The notes beneath the pieces are model-generated. The model was not told where the DNA came from. It worked only from the letters and a program-made list of their open reading frames with translations, and searched no databases. Source: Lachnospiraceae bacterium (GTDB taxonomy: Bacteria > Bacillota > Clostridia > Lachnospirales > Lachnospiraceae). Taken from it: a stretch of 64,000 nt of DNA. Location: NCBI GenBank assembly GCA_013316825.1, contig WSLY01000011.1:1-64000 (forward strand). The letters are read 5' to 3'. Shown here in pieces: positions 31,642-41,811 of the stretch. Both the position numbers and the translations under genes were made by a program. How positions within the stretch are numbered: position 1 is the stretch's first letter; every line of letters starts with the position of its first letter.

Positions 31642-32907
31642 TCACATATCAAATCCTTTAAATCTTTCATAAATATTTTCATACTGCTCGTTGATTTCCA
31701 TGTACCGCTCCATGGTCTCATTGCGCTCTTTTTCGTAATCCCGTATAATCACGTCAAAATTATCTATCACGACCTGTACGACCCGTCTGCAGATTTTTCC
31801 TTTTGCTGCATCCGTAACAAGAATGCCCTGTATCTTATCTGCCGAAAAAGAATCCTTGTAGCTCCTCTTGCCATAGAGAGCACTTAAGATATCCGCCACC
31901 GCCGCAATCCGCTCAAGCTGTGAAAGATCTGCTGCTGCCAGTCCCAAAGGATATCCTGTGCCGTCGAGCTTCTCATGATGCTTGGAGGCTATATTGACAA
32001 TTTGGTCGTCAAGAACCCCCCTGAGGATTTTGTCCGTAATCACCACATGCGCCCTCATAATGCGCATTTCCTCATCCGTAAGGCGTCTTGGCGCTTCAAG
32101 GATGGAGAGCGGTATCACTATCTTGCCAATGTCATGCAAAAGCGCACCATAATAAAGCATCTGCAATTCTTCTTTTGACACCCCAACCAGCCTGCCGATG
32201 GACAGCGCAAAGGTCTTGGTTGACATGGTATGGATAACCGTCTGCTGGCTTCTGAAATCGATGGCATACACCAGCATCTCCAGAAAGCCCTTCTTTTTCT
32301 TTTCGCTTAAATGTACCCGCCCAAACAGACTTCCCAGCTCCTGCTGGTACGCATCTGTCTTCATTTTTTCCATAAAATTAAACTTTGCCTGCGCCGCCTG
32401 AAAAGTCTCCATGGCACGCGACGAAAACCGGACGTTGACCTGTCTGGCAAAATAGTCCTTTTCCATGCCGTGTCCTTCCATACGCATAAACACATCCATT
32501 TTATCCGCAAGCGCCAGAAAATCGGTCTCTTTTAAACGTCTGCTCTTGATATGGGGATATAGCTGATAAGGCAGATGGTGATACAACACAATCTCCGCCA
32601 TATCGTCCACAGGAGAAAGATATTTTAAAAACAAATACCCGTATATGGAATGCGCCCACACATTTGTAATCTCACAGTTCACAATATCGCCCTTATAGCC
32701 GGTCTTCAAAAGTCCGATATCATGCAGCATACCGATAAGCGTATATTCCGCCAGCTCCGTGTCCGTATAGTTTCCATCCGCTTTGAGCATATTGTAAAAA
32801 ATATAACCCGTAATTTCTCCGTGCAAAAGCAGCTTGCTGTCCATGCAGCCAAGCGCTCTTCTTATCACATTATATATGCTCAGCGTACTGACAAGCTCCG
32901 TTCCCAT
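31642..32907 (-). CDS. HD-GYP/HD-domain phosphohydrolase
   Basis: LHDIGLLKTGY and LLHDIGKIVIP HD motifs, SKHHEKLDGTGYPLGL HD-GYP motif. Start at MGTELVSTLS. Confidence 0.88.
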   Translation of the reverse strand: MGTELVSTLSIYNVIRRALGCMDSKLLLHGEITGYIFYNMLKADGNYTDTELAEYTLIGMLHDIGLLKTGYKGDIVNCEITNVWAHSIYGYLFLKYLSPVDDMAEIVLYHHLPYQLYPHIKSRRLKETDFLALADKMDVFMRMEGHGMEKDYFARQVNVRFSSRAMETFQAAQAKFNFMEKMKTDAYQQELGSLFGRVHLSEKKKKGFLEMLVYAIDFRSQQTVIHTMSTKTFALSIGRLVGVSKEELQMLYYGALLHDIGKIVIPLSILEAPRRLTDEEMRIMRAHVVITDKILRGVLDDQIVNIASKHHEKLDGTGYPLGLAAADLSQLERIAAVADILSALYGKRSYKDSFSADKIQGILVTDAAKGKICRRVVQVVIDNFDVIIRDYEKERNETMERYMEINEQYENIYERFKGFDM

Positions 32908-32993
32908 ATCCTTCCTCCGCCCTATTCCCACCGCCTCATTCCGGTCGGCAATATAACCATTGTAGCATATTTTCTTTCCAAAAGAAACCAAAA

Positions 32994-33027
32994 GATTTCA
33001 GCCGGCAGTACAAAACCGGCTGAAATC
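32994..33027 (-). terminator. terminator downstream of ABC exporter operon
   Basis: gatttcagccgg-cagtacaaaa-ccggctgaaatc stem-loop. Confidence 0.7.
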
Positions 33028-33048
33028 TTTACTAGGAAAGAATCCTGT

Positions 33049-34908
33049 TTATGCGCTGGCTTCTTCGAACTGCGAATTGTACAGGGACGCATAGAAGCCG
33101 TCTTTTTGAAGCAGCTCCTCGTGGGTGCCCTGTTCCACGATATCGCCGTCTTTCATCACCAGAATTACATCTGCATCTTTTATGGTAGAAAGTCTGTGGG
33201 CAATGACAAAGCTGGTTCTTCCCTTCATCAGGTTGTTCATCGCCTTCTGAATCCTGATTTCCGTTCTGGTATCCACGGAGCTGGTCGCCTCGTCTAAAAT
33301 GAGTATCGGATTGTCTGCCAGAATCGCCCTTGCAATCGTCAGAAGCTGTTTCTGCCCCTGCGACACATTGCTTGCCTCCTCGTTCAGCTCCATCTGGTAA
33401 CCGCCCGGAAGCGTCTGGATAAAGCGGTGCGCATGTGCCGCTTTTGCCGCCTCGATAACCTCCTCGTCCGTGGCATCCAGCCTGCCGTAGCGGATATTTT
33501 CCATGATGGTTCCCTTAAAGAGCCATGTATCCTGCAGCACCATGCCGAAGCCCTCCCGCAATTCGCTGCGGTTAAAGTCCTTTACGTTGTGCCCGTCCAC
33601 ACAGATGGCGCCGCTGTTGACGTCATAAAAGCGCATCAGAAGCTTCACCATGGTAGTCTTGCCCGCACCGGTGGGGCCTACTATCGCCACCGTCTGTCCC
33701 GGCTTTACATCACAGGAAAAGTCCTTGATGATAACCTTATCCGGATTGTAGCCAAACTGTACATGGGAAAAGGACACCGCCCCCTCCATTTTCGGAAGCC
33801 GCACCGGATTCTCCGCCTGCATATCCTCCTCTGCCTCGTTCAAAAATTCAAAAACACGCTCCGCGGACGCCGCGGTGGATTGTAACAGGTTGGACACCTG
33901 TGCGAGCTGCGTAATGGGCTGGGTAAAGCTCTTGACATATTGGATAAACGCCTGAATTTCACCCACGTCAATGACCCCGCGGATTGCCAGCATACTGCCG
34001 CTGACTGCCACCGCCACATATCCCAAATTGCCTACAAAGGTCATAATCGGCTGCATCATGCCGGAGATAAACTGTGATTTCCACGCGGAACGGTACAGCT
34101 CGTCATTGGTTTCCTTAAATTCCCGCAGAGATGCCTCCTCCCTGTTAAATGCCTTCACAATATTGTGGCCTCCATAGGTCTCCTCAATCTGCCCATTGAT
34201 TTTTCCAAGGGAATTCTGCTGTGCCACAAAGTATTTCTGCGAATGCTTTACCACGACGCCGATTAGCATACCGGAAACCGGCAGTATCACAAGCGCAATC
34301 AGCGTCATCAGCGGGCTGATGGAAAGCATCATCACCAGTACGCCGATAAGAGTTGTCACGGAAGTAATCAGCGTTGTAATGCTCTGGCTTAAGCTCTGTC
34401 CTAAGGTATCCACATCATTGGTAATTCGGGAGAGCACCTCGCCCACCGTTTTGGATTCAAAATACGCCATCGGCATCCGGTTGATTTTTTCGGAAATTTC
34501 CCGCCGGAAACGGTAACAAAGCTTCTGCGACACACCTGTCATAATATATCCCTGTATAAAGGAAAGCAGGGCGCTTACCACATACAATCCAAGCAAAAAC
34601 AGTAAAATCCTTGCAATACGTACAAAATCAATACTGCCTGTGCCTCCAATCTTCGCCATCAGTCCTTCAAAAAGCGCCGTTGTCGCATGGCTTAGCACCT
34701 TCGGCCCCACAATATCGAACGCCGTGCCGCCCACGGCAAATATCATGACAAAGACAATGGCAATCTTATACCTGCCCATATAAGCCAGCAGCTTCTTTAG
34801 GGTGCCCTTAAAATCCTTCGCCTTTTCCCCGGGCATCATACCGCCGTGTGGTCCGCCCATGGGCCCGCGCCTTGGAGGTCTTTTTACACTGTTTTCCTGT
34901 TCACTCAT
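33049..34908 (-). CDS. ABC exporter, fused permease/ATPase subunit
   Basis: Six-TM domain plus GPTGAGKTT, VSQGQKQL, LILDEATSSVDTRTE. Confidence 0.95.
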   Translation of the reverse strand: MSEQENSVKRPPRRGPMGGPHGGMMPGEKAKDFKGTLKKLLAYMGRYKIAIVFVMIFAVGGTAFDIVGPKVLSHATTALFEGLMAKIGGTGSIDFVRIARILLFLLGLYVVSALLSFIQGYIMTGVSQKLCYRFRREISEKINRMPMAYFESKTVGEVLSRITNDVDTLGQSLSQSITTLITSVTTLIGVLVMMLSISPLMTLIALVILPVSGMLIGVVVKHSQKYFVAQQNSLGKINGQIEETYGGHNIVKAFNREEASLREFKETNDELYRSAWKSQFISGMMQPIMTFVGNLGYVAVAVSGSMLAIRGVIDVGEIQAFIQYVKSFTQPITQLAQVSNLLQSTAASAERVFEFLNEAEEDMQAENPVRLPKMEGAVSFSHVQFGYNPDKVIIKDFSCDVKPGQTVAIVGPTGAGKTTMVKLLMRFYDVNSGAICVDGHNVKDFNRSELREGFGMVLQDTWLFKGTIMENIRYGRLDATDEEVIEAAKAAHAHRFIQTLPGGYQMELNEEASNVSQGQKQLLTIARAILADNPILILDEATSSVDTRTEIRIQKAMNNLMKGRTSFVIAHRLSTIKDADVILVMKDGDIVEQGTHEELLQKDGFYASLYNSQFEEASA

Positions 34909-37061
34909 GCCGGCATACCTCCCTTCAATTCTTTTTCGGAAAGCTGGGATTTCGCAATCTCCCTGTAAGTTTCACAGCTTTCCAAAAGCTCCTCATGCTT
35001 TCCCAGCCCCACGATGCTGCCATTGTCCAGTACGATAATCTGGTCTGCATGCAGGATGGTGCTGATACGCTGCGCCACAATGATTACCGCGGCATCTGCT
35101 ATCTTCTCGTTCAGTGCCTTTCTGAGCACCACGTCCGTCTTGTAGTCGAGCGCGGAAAAGCTGTCGTCAAACAAAAATACCTTCGGATTCTTTGCAATCG
35201 CCCTTGCTATGGAAAGCCGCTGCTTTTGTCCGCCCGATACATTGGTGCCTCCCTGTGAAATCGGACTGTGATAGCCATCCGGCTTACTCTCGATAAATTC
35301 CACCGCCTGCGCTATCTGTGCCGCTTCCTCCATCTTTTCGTCGTTAATGTCCTCCCCGCCAAATTTAATATTGGATGCAATATCTCCTGAGAACAGCACG
35401 CCCTTCTGCGGCACATACCCCAATACGCTGCGCAGCTTTTTCTGGGAAATGTCCCGTATATCCGTCCCGTCCAGCGTAATCCGCCCCTCCGTCACATCAT
35501 AAAAACGGGGAATCAGATTCAGCAGCGTCGATTTGCCGCATCCGGTACTGCCGATAATTGCCGTCGTCTGCCCGGGCTTTGCCGTAAAGGTTAAATGGTG
35601 CAGCGCATTTTCCTCCGCCCCCGGGTACTTAAAGCAGACGTCCTCAAAAGCAATTTCTCCTCTTACCGCTTCCAAATGTCCATCCTGTACATTTTCTTTA
35701 TCATGAATGGTAACCTCCGTTGCCAGTATTTCCTCGATACGCCCCGCGGCAACGCCCGCTCTGGGCAGCATAATGGAAATCATGGTAAGCATCAGGAAGG
35801 ACATGACTATCTGCATGGTATAAGTGATAAACGCCAGCATCTCGCCCACCTGCAGGCTGCCCGCATCGATTCCATGTCCGCCAAACCACACTATCATAAT
35901 AGAAATACCATTCATAATCAGCATCATAACCGGCATCATGAAATTCATGACTCTTCCCGTAAAGAGCTGCGTACTCATCAAATCTTTGTTTGCCGCATCA
36001 AACCGCTTTTCCTCGTAAGCTTCGCGGCTGAAAGCACGAATCACCGGTATTCCCGTCAGGATTTCTCTCGAAACAAGGTTTACACGGTCTACCAGAGACT
36101 GCATTTTTTTGAATTTGGGCATGGCAACTGCCATCAGCACCAACACCAGTGCCATAATACTTCCCACCGCCACGCCGATAATCCAGCCCATGCCGGTTCC
36201 CGTCGCCGCCACCTTCATCACGCCGCCCACACCAATGATGGGCGCATACAGCACCATGCGCAGCAGCATGACAATTACCATCTGCACCTGCTGAATATCG
36301 TTGGTGCTCCTTGTAATCAGGGAAGCCGTGGAAAATTTATCCATCTCGGCACTGGAAAACGAGACCACCTTATTGTACACACGGCTGCGCAGATTCCGCC
36401 CCGTCCTAGCCGCCGTGCGGGAAGCCAGAAGACCGATAAGGATTGCCGCCGCCATCATCAAAAGGGAAAGCCCTAGCATCTTCAGTCCCGTCCGCAGCAG
36501 ATAATTTGTCTGTACCTTTCCGGTATCCATGCCCATCGCCTCATATTCTGCCTGCACAAACTGTACCGCCCTTGCGGAGACCATGGACTCACTCATATCG
36601 CCCATTCCTGCAAGCGCCTGCTCCCTGACTGCCACTATCTGTTCCTCGGTTATCATGCCGTTTTCCCGCATAAAGCGCAGCGTCTCGACATCATATTCCG
36701 ATTCCCCGCTTTCCAAAAAAGACAAAAGCACCATGGGCAGCCCCATTTTGCTGTCAATCTCCTGAAGCCGCGCCTCTTTCTTTTCCTGCAGGATAAAACT
36801 GCCGTCCGCCGCCTGCTCATAAGCTGCATCGCATACCGCCTTTTCCTCCTTTGTCATAAAAAGCTGCAGATTGGCATACGTTTCCTCCCTCATTTTTTCA
36901 GGAGCCGCGTACGCAATGCCGCCCTGCCCGATACCCACATCCACAATTCCCGAAGTATACTGCGGAAGCTGTAAGTCACAATACGCCTGCACAAACAAAA
37001 GCAGTATAATGGCAAGCACTGCCGCCCAGGACTCTTTTAAATACTTAAAAATCTTTCCCAT
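34905..37061 (-). CDS. ABC exporter, fused permease/ATPase subunit with extracytoplasmic insertion
   Basis: GSTGCGKST, VSGGQKQRLSIARAIAKNPKVFLFDDSFSALD; overlaps the partner by 4 bp. Confidence 0.95.
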   Translation of the reverse strand: MGKIFKYLKESWAAVLAIILLLFVQAYCDLQLPQYTSGIVDVGIGQGGIAYAAPEKMREETYANLQLFMTKEEKAVCDAAYEQAADGSFILQEKKEARLQEIDSKMGLPMVLLSFLESGESEYDVETLRFMRENGMITEEQIVAVREQALAGMGDMSESMVSARAVQFVQAEYEAMGMDTGKVQTNYLLRTGLKMLGLSLLMMAAAILIGLLASRTAARTGRNLRSRVYNKVVSFSSAEMDKFSTASLITRSTNDIQQVQMVIVMLLRMVLYAPIIGVGGVMKVAATGTGMGWIIGVAVGSIMALVLVLMAVAMPKFKKMQSLVDRVNLVSREILTGIPVIRAFSREAYEEKRFDAANKDLMSTQLFTGRVMNFMMPVMMLIMNGISIMIVWFGGHGIDAGSLQVGEMLAFITYTMQIVMSFLMLTMISIMLPRAGVAAGRIEEILATEVTIHDKENVQDGHLEAVRGEIAFEDVCFKYPGAEENALHHLTFTAKPGQTTAIIGSTGCGKSTLLNLIPRFYDVTEGRITLDGTDIRDISQKKLRSVLGYVPQKGVLFSGDIASNIKFGGEDINDEKMEEAAQIAQAVEFIESKPDGYHSPISQGGTNVSGGQKQRLSIARAIAKNPKVFLFDDSFSALDYKTDVVLRKALNEKIADAAVIIVAQRISTILHADQIIVLDNGSIVGLGKHEELLESCETYREIAKSQLSEKELKGGMPA

Positions 37062-37245
37062 GAAATGCGCATTCCTTTCCTTTTATTCGCAATCGCCTAT
37101 ATTCACAATCTGCTATTTATTGTATTTTTTCCCAAATCAATAGTCAATTAAGAAACTATTAAAAAAGTGAGAAAAAAAATCCGCGAAAAAGACAGGACGC
37201 CATCCTGACGCCCTGCCTTTTGGTACGGATTGTCTTTGATACCCA

Positions 37246-39513
37246 TTATCCTGCATCCTGCAGCCGGTTCAAACGCTCTATCAATTCCTCTACCTGCGCA
37301 AGCTTCACCTGTCCGCCCGAGAAAGAAAGTGCAGAACGCAGAGGCATATACTGCATCATTGCATCCACCATATCCGCTGTTCCCTCGCCCATACTGCCGT
37401 CGCTGCCGGAATCGGCAATCCCCATCTGCGCCACCAGCGCTTCCAAGATTTCCTTCGCGCCTGCAATTTTCATAATATCGCCAAACGTAGTATCCATGGT
37501 GACAAAAATACGCTTTCCGGAAGTATCCTTTACCGCCACCTTTTCCGACAAGCAGATATCCCTCGACGATTTTCCAATCTCTATCCGGTATTCCCCTGTA
37601 GGAACCCTGAAATCCGATATCTCCGTATCATAATAGGCAAAAGCGCGCTTACGCAGTTGAAAAGAAACCGTCTTTCTCTCACCAGGCGCAAGCTCTACTT
37701 TCTCAAATCCCCTAAGCTCCCTCACGGGGCGGATGATATCTCCGTCCTCCGGCGCCGCCACATAAAGCTGTACGACCTCTTTGCCCGCGCACTGTCCTAC
37801 GTTTTTCACCTCCACAGTCACAAGCAGCTCTTCCGTATCACTCATCCGTTTTTTGGAAAGCTTCAGATTGGTGTAGAGGAAGCTTGTATAAGAAAGACCG
37901 TGCCCGAAAGGAAAAAGCACTTCCATTTTCTTTTTGTCATAATACCGGTAGCCTACAAAAACGCCTTCTCTGTACTCTACCTTATCGCCCTCGCCGCTGT
38001 AGAAAATATAGGACGGATTATCCTCCAGCTTTAAGGGAAATGTCTCCGGAAGCCTTCCGCTGGGATTGACGTCCCCGTAAAGCACGTCGAGAACAGCGCC
38101 GCCTACTGCCTGCCCGCCCAGATACGCTTCCAGAACACCTTTCACCTTATCAATCCACGGCATTTCCACGGGGGAGCCGTTGTGAAGCACCACAATGGTA
38201 TTGGGATTGGCATCGCTCACTGCTTCTATCAATTCATTCTGGCACTTTGGCAGATGCATATGCACACGGTCAAAGCCTTCTGATTCATAGGCATCCGGAA
38301 GTCCGGCAAACACCACCGCAGTATCTGCAAGTGATGCCGCCCGAATTGCCTCGGAAAGCAGCGTATCATCCATCCTGTCCGCACCTGCACTGTAGCCCTG
38401 TGCATAAATCACATGGGACTTATCCGCCATTTCCCATGCGGATTCCGTCCTGCAGGTATTGATATGGGAACTGCCTCCGCCCTGAAATCTGGGTTTTTCA
38501 GCAAATTCACCGATGAAAGCAATCCTTGCCCCCTTGCGCAAAGGCAGGACGCCGTCATTTTTTAAAAGCACCATACACTCCGCCGCCGCTTTGCGCGCCA
38601 GCCTGTGATCTGCATCCATGTCGTAAACAGCCCCCTCCTTCCGGTTAGCCGCACTCTTTTCCACAATAGTCAGGATACGCTCCACTGCCTTATCCAGCAC
38701 TTCTTCCGCAAGCTCTCCCTGCTCCACCGCTTCCACAATTTTCTTATCACCAACGCCAAAGGAAGTCGGCATCTCCAAATCAAGTCCTGCCTCCAAATCG
38801 GCAGCTCTGTCGTTGACTGCGCCCCAATCGCTTACCACAAAGCCGTCGAAGCCCCATTCGCCGCGCAGCACATCCGTCAGGTATTTTTTATTCTGCGCCG
38901 CATATACGCCGTTTATCCGGTTATAAGAACACATCACGGTCCAAGGCTTCGCCGCCTTTACCGCTTCCTCAAAAGCCGGCAGGTATATTTCGCGTATCGT
39001 CCGTTCGTCCGCCTCGCTGCTGGAGCTCATCCGCCTGTGTTCCTGACTATTCAAAAGAAAATGCTTGATGCTGGTGCCGACGCCCTGACTCTGCACGCCT
39101 TTTACGTAGCTTGCAGCCGCCTGTCCCGCAAGATACGGATCCTCGGAAAAATACTCGAAATTTCTCCCGCAGAGAGGAGAACGTTTGATGTTTACCGCCG
39201 GCCCCAAAAGTACGCCGATTCCCTCCGCCTGACATTCCTTTCCCAAAGTCTCTCCCAGCAAACGAAGCAGCTTTCTGTCAAAAGAAGCGGCAGTAGCGCA
39301 GCCTGCCGGAAAGCAAACGGCTTTCACGCTCTCGTCCAGTCCCAGATGGTCTCCCGTCTCTTCCTGTTTCCGCAGTCCGTGCGGTCCGTCGCTTACCATC
39401 ATCTGCGGTACATCGAGACGCTCCACTGCTTTGGTGCGCCAAAAATCTGCGCCGGAACAAAGCCCTGCTTTTTCTTCCAGTGTCATTTTCCGTACGATTT
39501 CTTTCACATTCAT
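37246..39513 (-). CDS. glycoside hydrolase family 3 (beta-glucosidase-type)
   Basis: GVLLGPAVNIKRSPLCGRNFEYFSEDPYLAG, GFDGFVVSDWGAVNDR, fibronectin III-like C-terminal region. Confidence 0.95.
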   Translation of the reverse strand: MNVKEIVRKMTLEEKAGLCSGADFWRTKAVERLDVPQMMVSDGPHGLRKQEETGDHLGLDESVKAVCFPAGCATAASFDRKLLRLLGETLGKECQAEGIGVLLGPAVNIKRSPLCGRNFEYFSEDPYLAGQAAASYVKGVQSQGVGTSIKHFLLNSQEHRRMSSSSEADERTIREIYLPAFEEAVKAAKPWTVMCSYNRINGVYAAQNKKYLTDVLRGEWGFDGFVVSDWGAVNDRAADLEAGLDLEMPTSFGVGDKKIVEAVEQGELAEEVLDKAVERILTIVEKSAANRKEGAVYDMDADHRLARKAAAECMVLLKNDGVLPLRKGARIAFIGEFAEKPRFQGGGSSHINTCRTESAWEMADKSHVIYAQGYSAGADRMDDTLLSEAIRAASLADTAVVFAGLPDAYESEGFDRVHMHLPKCQNELIEAVSDANPNTIVVLHNGSPVEMPWIDKVKGVLEAYLGGQAVGGAVLDVLYGDVNPSGRLPETFPLKLEDNPSYIFYSGEGDKVEYREGVFVGYRYYDKKKMEVLFPFGHGLSYTSFLYTNLKLSKKRMSDTEELLVTVEVKNVGQCAGKEVVQLYVAAPEDGDIIRPVRELRGFEKVELAPGERKTVSFQLRKRAFAYYDTEISDFRVPTGEYRIEIGKSSRDICLSEKVAVKDTSGKRIFVTMDTTFGDIMKIAGAKEILEALVAQMGIADSGSDGSMGEGTADMVDAMMQYMPLRSALSFSGGQVKLAQVEELIERLNRLQDAG

Positions 39514-39612
39514 ATACCAGCCTCCTGTTCTGCTATCTTTTGGGATTTTACTGCTTCCGAACCTAAGTCTAAGTTTATTATATACGAAACGCAGATAGCT
39601 GGCAATTTGAAT

Positions 39613-41811
39613 TTAACGACTTTCATTCAAATACAACTGCACCCTGTTTTCCATAATCCCGCATACTTCTTCCAGACTTTTGCTGCCATTAAAATAATCT
39701 GCCGCCTCTTCATAAATAATATCGAGGATGGGTGTGGTGCGTATCGGGTATGCACGCGCTTCCTCCAGCGCCTTTTTGTATGCCTCTATTTTCTCCTCCG
39801 TAATGTCCTCCGCAGTATAAACCTCCGTCCACTGTTCACCCGCCGCACCGTTTTCGCCTATCATTGTAACCGTAATGACAACCTTCTTTCCGCCTGCCAC
39901 CCTTTCCTTCTGCCCGTCCATCAACAAGTCAAAAGCGCTTTTAAGAGCCGGCATATTACCCTGCGCAGCATAAGTATTCTGCGCCTCCTCTTCCAACAGA
40001 AAACAGATAAATTCCCAAGCGCCTTCCTTGTGGGCAGAATTTGCATTGACTGCCAGCGCTGAAAACGGAAAAAACGCCATATGACATCCGTCATCGAACA
40101 GAACGCCCAACGTTACCATTTCTCTTTCTTCCTGCTCCTTGGGACCATGAAAATAAAAAATATCCGAATAATTGCGTCCTAAGTCCTGTGCCAGACTCGG
40201 AAAGCGTCCTCCTCTGCCGTCATCCCCATACCGCTTTGCAAGCTCCAGTATATTCCGAAACAGCTCCCCGCTGAAATCGCAGGTTCCCTGTTCCCAGTCC
40301 ACGCTTCCCCACAGCGTTTCCGTTCCGCCTAAAAACACCTCCAAAAGCTTCTGGGGACCATAATTTTTCATGTATACCGCCTCTTCCTGCCAGGAAAGCA
40401 GGGCATCCACCAGTGTGCGGATATCCGGCTTACGTCCGCCCAGAACCTCTTCTGCAATCTCCGCCCCTTCTCCGCCGGAAAATCTTGGACAGATTCCATA
40501 GATTCTGCCCTCCTCCCGCCAAAGATTGAACGTAAAGGGAAAATAATCCTCCTCCCTGATACCGCTCTCTTCTACATAAGGGCTTAAATCCTCCAAAGCT
40601 CCTTTTTCCAGCATACCGGTAAGATAGTCCTCCAGCAATTCCCCGCACAAAATATCCGGTCCTTCCCCTGTAGCAATCTGAACGCTGGTTAATCTTGCAT
40701 AATCTGCTATATCGCCCGGTCCGCAGCTTTCTATTACCACATGGTAGGTATCGCTTCTTGCATTAAACAAAGCTGCCTGTCCGGAAATCCAGCCGTCGAC
40801 GGCAATGCCGCCCCTGATAACAATCGGAATTTTATCCACCTTTTTTATCTGCAGTCTGTCGCATATGGCTTTCGTGCCATCCCGTTCGGCATACAAAAGC
40901 TCCACGCTTCCATCCTCCAGCACTCTGAAATCCCAACGCTCCATTTCATAGGAATCATAGGTATATTGAGGATTATAGGATGTTCCCTCAAAAGAAAAGA
41001 GACTGTTTTCTGTTCCATCCGCCATGTTCAGCTCTGCAATTTCTCTGCCCCGTATAAAGCTGTTATTGTACAGAAGCAGCGTATCGCTTCCCGCTCCAAG
41101 ACTCTGTTCGCCCTCTCCCGGGTTTGCCAGCCTGACCTGTTTTACTTCCTCCGTCTGACCTGTCGCAGGGTCAAGCTCCATCAGCCGCCTTACCCGCGCC
41201 TCTTCCAGAATCAGATACACTCTGCCATCCGGCAGGCTGCAAATATCCTTTATCTCTCTGCCGTCCGTCCATTCCCTTGTAAAAAGAATTTCCCCCTCCG
41301 GCAGATATTTGACAAGCGCAGAACGGACCGCCTTTGCCGCCGCCCCTTCTCCCTCATAGGTATTCCCCCAGCAGTAGCCATTTCCTTTTGTATCAAGATA
41401 CACCTCATAAATAAAGTCCAAAGAAGTCTGCCATAACAGCTCGCTGCTTCCGTCATTCCTGTACAAATACACATCCGAATGGGAATAATTGCCTGTATCG
41501 TCACGGCAGATTTTTTCCCAAAGCTGTACCGGCTCGCCCTGATAAAACTGCATACCACGCAAATACATTTCCGAATCGGACAAGGGAGATTCCCTTTCGC
41601 TTTCCTCCCATGCAAAAATGACCTGCGGCTCTGCATAAATATCGTAATATTCTGCCTGTCCCAAAGGCTCTTCATCTGCCGCTCCCGAAGCCAAATCTTT
41701 TGCTGCAGGTTTGGTATCCTGCACCCCTTCCGCTTCATGCGTCTCCTGCTTTCCGCAGCCTGTAAAAAGCAAAACGCACCATATCCATAATAAAAAACAA
41801 AATTTTTTCAT
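39613..41811 (-). CDS. lipoprotein with N-terminal repeat/propeller-like region and C-terminal solute-binding-protein-like domain
   Basis: Lipobox LLFTGCGK; C-terminal half (IATGEGPDILCGELLEDYLTGMLEKGALEDLSPYVEES..., ALAVNANSAHKEGAWEFICFLL) resembles family 1 extracellular SBPs; start overlaps blaR1 stop. Confidence 0.78.
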   Translation of the reverse strand: MKKFCFLLWIWCVLLFTGCGKQETHEAEGVQDTKPAAKDLASGAADEEPLGQAEYYDIYAEPQVIFAWEESERESPLSDSEMYLRGMQFYQGEPVQLWEKICRDDTGNYSHSDVYLYRNDGSSELLWQTSLDFIYEVYLDTKGNGYCWGNTYEGEGAAAKAVRSALVKYLPEGEILFTREWTDGREIKDICSLPDGRVYLILEEARVRRLMELDPATGQTEEVKQVRLANPGEGEQSLGAGSDTLLLYNNSFIRGREIAELNMADGTENSLFSFEGTSYNPQYTYDSYEMERWDFRVLEDGSVELLYAERDGTKAICDRLQIKKVDKIPIVIRGGIAVDGWISGQAALFNARSDTYHVVIESCGPGDIADYARLTSVQIATGEGPDILCGELLEDYLTGMLEKGALEDLSPYVEESGIREEDYFPFTFNLWREEGRIYGICPRFSGGEGAEIAEEVLGGRKPDIRTLVDALLSWQEEAVYMKNYGPQKLLEVFLGGTETLWGSVDWEQGTCDFSGELFRNILELAKRYGDDGRGGRFPSLAQDLGRNYSDIFYFHGPKEQEEREMVTLGVLFDDGCHMAFFPFSALAVNANSAHKEGAWEFICFLLEEEAQNTYAAQGNMPALKSAFDLLMDGQKERVAGGKKVVITVTMIGENGAAGEQWTEVYTAEDITEEKIEAYKKALEEARAYPIRTTPILDIIYEEAADYFNGSKSLEEVCGIMENRVQLYLNESR

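Noticed and set aside
34905-37061. Large extracytoplasmic insertion in the ABC exporter as a novel domain
   Set aside because: An extended loop between TM1 and TM2 is a known feature of many Firmicutes heterodimeric exporters; nothing further supports novelty.
38605-40062. 485-aa plus-strand ORF antisense to the GH3 and lipoprotein genes
   Set aside because: The opposite strand encodes clear conserved proteins; the translation is low in motif content and is a shadow ORF.
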